From: an uncultured Collinsella sp.
GTDB taxonomy: Bacteria > Actinomycetota > Coriobacteriia > Coriobacteriales > Coriobacteriaceae
DNA length: 13,849 nucleotides
Assembly: GCA_900757265.1 (NCBI GenBank)
Contig: CAAENW010000210.1
Coordinates: 1-13,849, forward strand
Direction: 5' to 3'
Of this stretch, positions 6,714 through 11,849 are shown one piece after another. Under the pieces are notes generated by a model. The model was not told where the DNA came from, did no database searches, and was given only the letters and a program-made list of their open reading frames with translations. The number at the start of each line of letters is the position of its first letter. Position 1 is the stretch's first letter. Made by a program: the position numbers and the translations under genes.

Positions 6714-7967
6714 ATGGCGCAGGAACACGATCTGTTTGATGACATTATCGAGATCAGCAAGGGTTTCGACTTTCTTAAAAACCCGCTTGGCGGCGTGACC
6801 GACGCGCTCGATCCGTCGGCGCCGCAGTGGAATCCTGCCGACTACAAGGAGCGTCCGCGCGGCAACACGATTCCGTGTCTGACCTGCAAAAACGAAAAGA
6901 GCGGCTGCACCGCGTGCATGGACGTGTGCCCGGTCAACGCCATCGAGGTCGAGGAAGACGCCATCGAGATCCTCGATACCTGCCGCAAGTGCGGCCTGTG
7001 CGCTGCCGCCTGTCCGACTGAGGCGATTATTTCGCCGCGTCTGGCGCCCAAAAACCTGTATGACGACATTGTCTCGGCAGCTACGAGCCACGAGACCGCC
7101 TACGTCACCTGCACGCGCGCCCTTAAGCGCATGCCGCGCGAGAACGAGGTCGTCGTTGCCTGCGTGGGCGATATTACGGCCGAGACCTGGTTCTCGGTAC
7201 TGGCGGACTATCCCAACGTGAGTGTGTACCTGCCGTTGGGCGTGTGCGATAAATGCCGCAACACCGGCGGTGAGGACATTCTGGGCGAGGCCATCGCTAC
7301 CGCCGAGGAGTGGGCCGGTACGGGCATGGGCCTGGAGGTCGACCCCAAGAGCCTCAAGTGCCATAAGCGCCGCGAGTACGAGCGTAAGGAGTACATGGAA
7401 AAGATCGCCCGCACCACGGGCCTTACCGTGACCAAACTCAACCCGGCAACGGCGGCACTGGCCTCGGTGACGCAGAAGCTCAAAGCCCATCGCCATCAGA
7501 TTACTCAGTTGGAGCGTACGCTCAACACCATGTGCGGCACCACGACGACCAAGCGTCGCCGCTCGCTCACGCATGGACGACAGCTGGTGCTCTCGACGCT
7601 GCAAAACCACCCCGAGCTTGCCCAGAACATGCAGGTGAGCACGCCGGAATGCGATTTTGACAAGTGCACGTCGTGCGGCGAGTGCGTTAACGCGTGCCCC
7701 ACGTCCGCCTGCGATTTGGTGGGAAGCGGCCGCTTTGCACTGGAGTCCACGTATTGTTTGGGTTGCGGAGCCTGCGTCAAGGTTTGTCCCGAGCATGCGC
7801 TCAAGCTGGTCGAACACGATGCGTCCAATCTGGTCGTCGTCGATCCCGAGGCCGAGGAAAAGGCCGCCCAGAAGGCGAAGGCTCACGAGGAGGCCGAGAA
7901 GGTCAAGGCCGAGGCAAAGGCCAAGCTCGATAAGATGCTCGATCAGGTGGAAAAGCTCGCAGACTAG
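6714..7967 (+). CDS. Ferredoxin-like protein with 4Fe-4S cysteine clusters at both ends
   Basis: This 417-residue cytoplasmic protein probably carries electrons. The N-terminal ferredoxin module has C55-x2-C58-x6-C65-x2-C68-x3-C72P and C90-x2-C93-x2-C96-x3-C100P. The C-terminal one has C318-x2-C321-x2-C324-x3-C328P and C348-x2-C351-x2-C354-x3-C358P. Together they could hold up to four 4Fe-4S clusters. Between them lies a domain of about 200 residues with its own cysteines (C133, C150, C178-x2-C181, C216, C274), including EVVVACVGDITAETWF, which I cannot assign to a family. The last 40 residues are a Glu/Ala/Lys-rich helix. The ATG at 6714 follows GGGAGGGG, and an in-frame TTG at 6684 has no such site. 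Standing alone between gldA and ychF, it has no neighbour that reveals its redox partner. A hydrogenase- or reductase-associated subunit is possible. Confidence 0.85.
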   Translation: MAQEHDLFDDIIEISKGFDFLKNPLGGVTDALDPSAPQWNPADYKERPRGNTIPCLTCKNEKSGCTACMDVCPVNAIEVEEDAIEILDTCRKCGLCAAACPTEAIISPRLAPKNLYDDIVSAATSHETAYVTCTRALKRMPRENEVVVACVGDITAETWFSVLADYPNVSVYLPLGVCDKCRNTGGEDILGEAIATAEEWAGTGMGLEVDPKSLKCHKRREYERKEYMEKIARTTGLTVTKLNPATAALASVTQKLKAHRHQITQLERTLNTMCGTTTTKRRRSLTHGRQLVLSTLQNHPELAQNMQVSTPECDFDKCTSCGECVNACPTSACDLVGSGRFALESTYCLGCGACVKVCPEHALKLVEHDASNLVVVDPEAEEKAAQKAKAHEEAEKVKAEAKAKLDKMLDQVEKLAD

Positions 7968-7994
7968 TCAGCGACCCCTATCTCTGCTTCATTT

Positions 7995-8038
7995 GCGCCG
8001 CCGTGGCGTCCGGGTTCGCCCAGATGCCACGGCGGCGC
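7995..8038. repeat. 13-bp perfect inverted repeat between the ferredoxin-like gene and ychF
   Basis: GCGCCGCCGTGGC (7995-8007) pairs perfectly with GCCACGGCGGCGC (8026-8038). The 18-base loop itself contains GGG-TTCG-CCC (8012-8021), which can form a small inner hairpin. Position 27 bp after the stop suggests a terminator for the ferredoxin-like gene, but no T-run follows. Instead TATACT starts at 8039. Confidence 0.6.
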
Positions 8039-8044
8039 TATACT
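8015..8044 (+). promoter_or_regulatory. Candidate ychF promoter overlapping the hairpin
   Basis: TATACT (8039-8044) is a good -10 match and starts at the last base pair of the 13-bp inverted repeat. A weak -35, TTCGCC (8015-8020), lies 18 bp upstream inside the hairpin loop. The resulting leader to the GTG at 8082 would be about 30 bases. Confidence 0.4.
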
Positions 8045-8081
8045 TATGCAGTTTGAAGTACCTGTACCAAAAGGAGCTGTC

Positions 8082-9158
8082 GTGTCCCTTTCCATCGGTA
8101 TCGTGGGCCTGCCCAACGTAGGCAAGTCGACGCTGTTCACCGCGCTTACCAAAAAGACCGGCCTTGCCGCCAACTACCCGTTTGCCACGATCGACCCCAA
8201 CGTGGGTATCGTCGACGTGCCCGATAGCCGCCTGCAAAAGCTCGCCGACATCGTCAACCCCGGCCGCATTGTGCCGGCAACGGTCGAGTTCGTCGACATC
8301 GCAGGTCTGGTGAAGGGCGCTAACGAGGGCGAGGGTCTGGGCAACCAGTTCTTGGCAAACATCCGCGAGACCGACGCCATCTGCGAGGTCGTTCGCTACT
8401 TTAAGGATCCCAACGTTATGCGCGAAGTGGGCCGCACCGGCGAGTTCGTCGACCCCTCCGGTGACGCCGACACCATCATGACCGAGCTCATCCTGGCCGA
8501 CATGGGTACGCTCGAGAAGCAACTGCCCAAGCTCGAGAAGGAGGCCAAGCGCGACAAGGAGCTCATGCCCAAGTTCGAGGTCGCCAAGCGCCTACTCGCC
8601 TGGCTCAACGAGGGTAAGCGCGCCGCGTCCATGGAGATGACCGACGAGGAGCGTGCTGCCGCCAAGGGTCTGTTCCTGCTCACCATGAAGCCCATCCTGT
8701 ATGTGGCCAACGTGGACGAGGATATGCTCAACGACGACCTGGCGCCCATCGACGGCGTCAAGCCGCTGCCGATCTGCGCCAAGATCGAGGCCGAGCTTTC
8801 CGAGCTCGATCCCGAGGACGCCGCCGACTACCTGGAGAGCCTGGGCCTGGAGCAGCCCGGTCTGGACGTGCTCGCGCAGGCAGCCTACAAGCTGCTCGGC
8901 CTGCAGTCGTTCTTTACGGCTGGCGAGATGGAGGTCAAGGCCTGGACGGTGCGTCAGGGTGCGACCGCTCCGCAGGCTGCCGGTGTCATCCACACCGACT
9001 TTGAGCGCGGCTTTATTAAGGCCGAGGTCATTGGCTACGACGACTACATCGAGCTCGGTGGCGAGCAGGGCGCCAAGGCCGCCGGCAAGCTGCGTATCGA
9101 GGGCAAAGAGTATGTCATGGCCGATGGCGACGTCGTGCACTTCCGCTTTAACGTGTAA
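8082..9158 (+). CDS. ychF: Ribosome-binding ATPase YchF (OLA1 family)
   Basis: This 358-residue protein is the universally conserved Obg-related P-loop ATPase that associates with ribosomes. Visible motifs are the Walker [10 protein letters not shown] (9-17), [10 protein letters not shown] (31-40), the G3 DIAGLVKGA (72-80), the ANVDE motif (209-213; NxxE explains preference for ATP over GTP), and the C-terminal TGS region with [20 protein letters not shown] (277-296) and [11 protein letters not shown]. The start is GTG at 8082, with AAGGAG five bases upstream; it gives the standard N-terminus [11 protein letters not shown]. An in-frame ATG at 8046 lacks a site. Oddly, the segment after VVRYF (104-108) reads [18 protein letters not shown] instead of the usual form with N-I-T/I-H-V, so the histidine equivalent to E. 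coli His114 is missing and there are about four extra residues. A DUF1648-like gene follows 11 bp later. Confidence 0.96.
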   Translation: MSLSIGIVGLPNVGKSTLFTALTKKTGLAANYPFATIDPNVGIVDVPDSRLQKLADIVNPGRIVPATVEFVDIAGLVKGANEGEGLGNQFLANIRETDAICEVVRYFKDPNVMREVGRTGEFVDPSGDADTIMTELILADMGTLEKQLPKLEKEAKRDKELMPKFEVAKRLLAWLNEGKRAASMEMTDEERAAAKGLFLLTMKPILYVANVDEDMLNDDLAPIDGVKPLPICAKIEAELSELDPEDAADYLESLGLEQPGLDVLAQAAYKLLGLQSFFTAGEMEVKAWTVRQGATAPQAAGVIHTDFERGFIKAEVIGYDDYIELGGEQGAKAAGKLRIEGKEYVMADGDVVHFRFNV

Positions 9159-9169
9159 GGACGACGCAT

Positions 9170-9553
9170 ATGTTTAAATACGGCAAAAAAGCTGGCTACA
9201 TGGGTATTGCGTTGCTCGTGCTTGCGGTGATTCCGCTGGTGGTTGCAGCGTGTGTTATCCCCAACATTGGCCCCGAGGTGGCAACGAAGTTTAACGCCGC
9301 CGGCGAGGTGACGCGCTGGGGCAAGAGCTACGAGCTGCTGGCACTGCCGGTGCTCAACCTGCTGCTGAGCGTGGCGACGTACTTTACGGCAGGACGTCAG
9401 GCTAAAAACAATGATGACTCCGCCGCCATGGCGCGCATCGTGTGCGAGCGCTACCTGCGCAACGGTTGCATCACGGGTGTGTTCCTCAACGTGATCAACG
9501 TTTACTTTATGTACTCGGCTATTACCGGAACGGGCTTTGGCTTTGGTTTCTAG
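9170..9553 (+). CDS. Small membrane protein with a DUF1648-like motif
   Basis: This 127-residue protein has three predicted membrane segments at about residues 10-31, 55-74 and 99-119. The loop after the first reads PEVATKFNAAGEVTRWGKS (35-53), which matches the DUF1648 pattern (FN..GE.DRWG) found in the N-terminal part of SdpI-type immunity and signalling proteins. The larger SdpI membrane domain is not present, so this is a short family member of unknown role. The ATG at 9170 follows TAAGGA, whose TAA is the ychF stop, and only 11 bp separate the two genes, so co-transcription and coupled translation with ychF are likely. The stop lies 9 bp from the stop of the convergent gene. The C-terminal tail GTGFGFGF is unusual. 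The domain call rests on a short motif. Confidence 0.78.
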   Translation: MFKYGKKAGYMGIALLVLAVIPLVVAACVIPNIGPEVATKFNAAGEVTRWGKSYELLALPVLNLLLSVATYFTAGRQAKNNDDSAAMARIVCERYLRNGCITGVFLNVINVYFMYSAITGTGFGFGF

Positions 9554-9562
9554 CTTGTCCTT

Positions 9563-9952
9563 TTAGTCAACGAGCCTGCACGCATATTCAATGGCTGCTG
9601 CGAGGCCGCCGCTCGATCGTGGTTTAAAGACCATGTCGGCGGCGGCCTCGTTTTCGTATCCGGCGCCGCGAAGGGTGAGCGCGGTACCGGCTTCCAGGAG
9701 AAGGGGCAGACCGCGTTGGCTGGTTGCGATTACGGCAGCCTGATTGAGCGAGCAGCTGTGCGCTTGGCATTGGATGGCAAGTTCGCCTTGCGCCGGGCAA
9801 GGGACCAGAACGGCGGCTACGCGACTTGATAGCAATGCAAATGCTGTGCGCTCATCGGGCGAAAGACATTCTGCTTCAACGACGACGAGCTTGGGCGGTG
9901 CGCTGTTTGTGCGAAGCGTGGCTCGGTACGTGCGGACCGAAGAACCCGACAT
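9563..9952 (-). CDS. Small protein resembling the C-terminal end of a HAD phosphatase without its catalytic acids
   Basis: This is a 129-residue protein. From residue 72 it reads AAVIATSQRGLPLLLEAG and then YENEAAADMVFKPRSSGGLA. That follows the last motif of Cof-type HAD phosphatases (VIAFGDxxND.PML..AG...AMGNA...KAAAD.V....EDGVA..IE). The GDxxND acids are replaced by TSQRGL, and no DxDGT motif I is present, so phosphatase activity is unlikely. The N-terminal 60 residues are not recognised. The start is ATG at 9952 with AGGAG seven bases upstream; an in-frame TTG at 9976 lies in the palindrome and is rejected. It diverges from an XRE regulator across a 76-bp gap with a perfect 24-bp palindrome, so it is probably repressed by it. 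The HAD resemblance is by eye, and an independent small fold is possible. Confidence 0.6.
   Translation of the reverse strand: MSGSSVRTYRATLRTNSAPPKLVVVEAECLSPDERTAFALLSSRVAAVLVPCPAQGELAIQCQAHSCSLNQAAVIATSQRGLPLLLEAGTALTLRGAGYENEAAADMVFKPRSSGGLAAAIEYACRLVD
9601..9654 (+). terminator. Terminator-like hairpin for the ychF unit, inside the convergent gene
   Basis: CGAGGCCGCCGC (9601-9612) pairs perfectly with GCGGCGGCCTCG (9639-9650). Further inner pairs include CGA/TCG and TGGT (9620-9623) with ACCA (9630-9633). TTTT follows at 9651-9654 on the plus strand. It lies about 50 bp after the DUF1648-like stop and inside codons of the minus-strand gene. Confidence 0.6.
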
Positions 9953-9975
9953 AGAAAACTCCTGTGTATTCGGCA

Positions 9976-9999
9976 AAACGTAAACTATAGTTTACGTTT
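9976..9999. promoter_or_regulatory. Perfect 24-bp palindrome, probable operator of the XRE regulator
   Basis: The half-site AAACGTAAACTA (9976-9987) is followed directly by its exact reverse complement (9988-9999). It lies in the 76-bp gap between the divergent HAD-like gene and the XRE gene. The centre contains TATAGT on both strands, so the same bases could act as -10 in both directions (plus 9986-9991; minus 9989-9984); -35 matches are weak. A repressor bound here would shut both genes, with autoregulation by the XRE protein the simplest reading (inference). Confidence 0.75.
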
Positions 10000-10028
10000 A
10001 TGTTCGGCTCCATTTCAAACTCGTCTGC

Positions 10029-10247
10029 ATGGACGAACGTGCTAAACAGATTCTTGGCAGGCGGGTCGAAGAGACACGCAGGGACCTTGGTATCTCCAAG
10101 GTTGATTTTTGTGTGGCGACAGGAATCAGCCGACCCTACCTCGACCGAATCGAAGATGGGACGGCAAATTTCACGCTCAAGGTTCTATTTAAGATCGCGC
10201 CCGCCCTTGGCATGACGGTGTCAGAGCTTCTCGAGGGTATCGAATAG
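10029..10247 (+). CDS. XRE-family helix-turn-helix regulator
   Basis: This 72-residue protein consists of little more than a Cro/CI-type DNA-binding domain. The helix-turn-helix is at about residues 24-43 (KVDFCVATGISRPYLDRIED), followed by the helices FTLKVLFKIAPALGMTVSELL typical of HTH_3 proteins. It should bind DNA as a dimer. The 24-bp palindrome 30-50 bp upstream is the obvious target. The first in-frame start is ATG at 10029. No clear Shine-Dalgarno precedes it, but a promoter centred on the palindrome would give a leader of about 30 bases. There is no effector or toxin domain. The divergent neighbour is a HAD-like remnant protein. Downstream is a non-coding region with repeats. Similar short XRE proteins serve as antitoxins or phage-type repressors, but no toxin signature is seen next to it. 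Confidence 0.88.
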   Translation: MDERAKQILGRRVEETRRDLGISKVDFCVATGISRPYLDRIEDGTANFTLKVLFKIAPALGMTVSELLEGIE

Positions 10248-10282
10248 GGCGTTCCCCCGCTGTATTTGACGCTCTTTGAGCG

Positions 10283-10324
10283 GGTCCCCCTGGTTGCGAT
10301 GTGCAAAATCGCGAGTATTCAGCA
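10283..10324 (+). repeat. Interspersed repeat, copy A
   Basis: It reads GGTCCCCCT, a 9-base spacer, then GTGCAAAATCGCGAGTATTC and (A)GCA. It begins 35 bp after the XRE stop and points the same way as that gene. Copy B at 10488-10526 has the same two blocks in the opposite orientation. It may belong to a family of short 3'-end repeats in this genome. Confidence 0.6.
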
Positions 10325-10487
10325 CCTGTTCAGCCGTAGATGGTAGCCCGAGCGGCTGGCGTTGCCTTTTTAACAGTAGTTAATCCACGCGCTAAATAAA
10401 AATGAGGAATAAATATTTACTAGACGGCCCGTTCGTCCGAAAAGTTTGTCTAACAATCAGCCGATTCTGCGCCTCCGGCGGAGAAAT

Positions 10488-10526
10488 TGCAGAATACTCC
10501 GATTTTTGCACGGCCCGAGGGGGACC
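10488..10526 (-). repeat. Interspersed repeat, copy B (inverted relative to copy A)
   Basis: On the minus strand it reads GGTCCCCCT, a 6-base spacer, then GTGCAAAAATCGGAGTATTC and TGCA; the second block matches copy A at 16 of 20 positions without gaps, more with one base shifted. It begins 42 bp after the ansA stop and points the same way as ansA, so both copies have the same position relative to their upstream gene. Confidence 0.6.
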
Positions 10527-10568
10527 ACCTGTCGTTTGAGACTGCGATAAGTGGAACTGCCTTGGGGA

Positions 10569-11582
10569 TTACGCCATCGGGATGCGGTCGTGGTTGACTT
10601 GGCTGTAGAACAGGCGCTGGATTTCGGCTGCATCGCGTGACTGGCCGAGTGCCCACATGGTTTTGGCCACGAGCGTCTCGGTTGTCATATCGTCGCCGCG
10701 CAGAATGCCCGGATGATCGGCGTAAGCACGGCCGACCTCATAAACGCCCAGATCGAGGCCCTCTTCGGGGACCTGCGTGGTCATAACGACGGTGCGGCCC
10801 GAATCGACCCAGCGGAAAATTGCCTCTTGGAACGACTCGCCCGACTCACCAAACTCGGGGATACCGCCAATGCCAAAGGTCTCCAGAATCACGGCGTCGT
10901 AGCTATCGGCCAGGGCGTCCAGGATACCCGGGTTTACGCCGGGCGTAAGCTTGAGTACAAATACGCGCGGGTCGATGCTGTCGTAGAAACGAACCGGGTT
11001 CTCGTTCTGGTGAGTGCCATGGAGTCCGTTGCGAACGATGCGGTCGTTGCGGATATAGGCAATGGGCGGATAGTTGACGCTAATGAACGCGTTAAAGCTC
11101 ATGGTACGCTGCTTGCGGGCGCGCGTGCCGGCAATGGCGACGCCGCCAAACACAATCGAGACATCGTGCGAGTGCTCGTCGAGCGCATAGAGCAGGCTCT
11201 GGTACAGGTTGAGCTTGGCGTCGGTAAAGGGATTGCCCATGGGCTTTTGCGAGCCGGTGAGCACGATGGGCTTGGGGCTGTCCTGAATCAGGTAGGAAAG
11301 CGCTGCCGCGGTGTAGCTCATGGTGTCGGTGCCGTGCAGAATCACGAAGCCGTCGTGGTCGGCATAACCCTCGACGATGACGTCGCGGATACGCATCCAG
11401 TCACTGGGGCGCATATTGGTGCTGTCGATGTTCATGGGCTGCACGACGTCGAGCTCGCAGAGGCCCGAGATTTCGGGGACGCTCTGGGCGAGCTCCTCAC
11501 CGGTCAGGGCGGGGGAGAGGCCGTTGCCGTCCTCGGTCGATGCGATGGTGCCGCCCGTGGCGATGAGAAGGATGCGCTTCAT
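10569..11582 (-). CDS. ansA: L-asparaginase, type I (cytoplasmic)
   Basis: This 337-residue enzyme (E. coli AnsA has 338) is expected to hydrolyse L-asparagine to aspartate and ammonia. It has no signal peptide, which points to the cytoplasmic type I form. Motifs seen are LIATGGTIAST (6-16), whose second threonine, Thr12, is the expected nucleophile; HGTDTMSYTAAALSYL (83-98) with Thr85 and Asp86; VLTGSQKPMG (107-116); and RARK at 154-157, whose Lys157 corresponds to the catalytic lysine. The ATG at 11582 is preceded by AGGA about nine bases upstream; a longer frame starting at 11654 has no conserved sequence. It diverges from guaA and is monocistronic as far as can be seen, ending at repeat copy B. 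Archaeal GatD amidotransferases share this fold, but the length and lack of an N-terminal extension fit AnsA. Confidence 0.95.
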   Translation of the reverse strand: MKRILLIATGGTIASTEDGNGLSPALTGEELAQSVPEISGLCELDVVQPMNIDSTNMRPSDWMRIRDVIVEGYADHDGFVILHGTDTMSYTAAALSYLIQDSPKPIVLTGSQKPMGNPFTDAKLNLYQSLLYALDEHSHDVSIVFGGVAIAGTRARKQRTMSFNAFISVNYPPIAYIRNDRIVRNGLHGTHQNENPVRFYDSIDPRVFVLKLTPGVNPGILDALADSYDAVILETFGIGGIPEFGESGESFQEAIFRWVDSGRTVVMTTQVPEEGLDLGVYEVGRAYADHPGILRGDDMTTETLVAKTMWALGQSRDAAEIQRLFYSQVNHDRIPMA

Positions 11583-11670
11583 GCTGGTATTCCTATCGTA
11601 TTTGCCGCCGCAGAGGCGGAGTCGTTCGGCAGTATTGTGGCACAGGGCGTCCAATGTTCAAACGTATTAC

Positions 11671-11699
11671 ATCATCTGTAGCGTTTGGTAACACTTCAA
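11671..11699 (-). promoter_or_regulatory. Candidate ansA promoter
   Basis: On the minus strand TTGAAG (11699-11694) and GATGAT (11676-11671) are separated by 17 bp, each matching the consensus at four of six positions. The leader to the ATG at 11582 would be about 80 bases and contains a small CCGC/GCGG hairpin. Confidence 0.35.
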
Positions 11700-11768
11700 T
11701 CGCCGTCAAATAGGGCTCCGGTCGTGCGTTTGCCGTGCGCTGATGGCTGCGAGGGACGAGAAACCCCA

Positions 11769-11831
11769 TATAACGTGTACACTATGAAAGTTATTTTCGT
11801 TCATTCACGCGGGTGGGCACCGGCTCCCCGC
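11769..11831 (+). promoter_or_regulatory. guaA upstream region: possible -10, small palindrome and hairpin
   Basis: TATAAC (11769-11774) and TACACT (11778-11783) are possible -10 elements, without a good -35. GTGTACAC (11775-11782) is an 8-bp palindrome. GCGGG (11809-11813) and CCCGC (11827-11831) form a short stem ending just before the Shine-Dalgarno. I see no recognised purine or ZTP riboswitch core. Confidence 0.28.
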
Positions 11832-11849
11832 CAACAAGAGGGGGAAACC

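Larger units (their letters stand above)
10248..10568. other. Non-coding region between convergent XRE and ansA genes
   Basis: About 320 bp without a credible gene. It holds two inverted copies of one repeat (listed separately), a small hairpin CGCTC-TTT-GAGCG (10270-10282), an inverted repeat CAGCCG/CGGCTG (from 10331) followed some ten bases later by TTTTT that may end the XRE transcript, an AT-rich stretch at 10393-10429, and a nested hairpin ATTCTGC/GCAGAAT (10464-10470 with 10489-10495) enclosing CTCC/GGAG (10473-10483). Base composition in the middle is clearly more AT-rich than in the flanking genes. Confidence 0.55.

Noticed and set aside
6612..7886. 424-residue open frame antisense to the ferredoxin-like gene
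   Set aside because: Shadow frame; the plus strand shows four ferredoxin cysteine motifs and a good Shine-Dalgarno.
10029..10247. XRE gene as the antitoxin of a toxin-antitoxin pair
   Set aside because: No RelE, HigB, HipA or other toxin signature is adjacent; the divergent protein looks like a HAD remnant, so the label is not justified.
10402..10539. 45-residue plus-strand frame starting MRNKYLLDG
   Set aside because: No ribosome-binding site, and its second half is simply repeat copy B read through; not supported as a gene.
11583..11849. Purine or ZTP riboswitch in the guaA leader
   Set aside because: I looked for conserved cores of both and found only a short GC stem; no match that could be defended.
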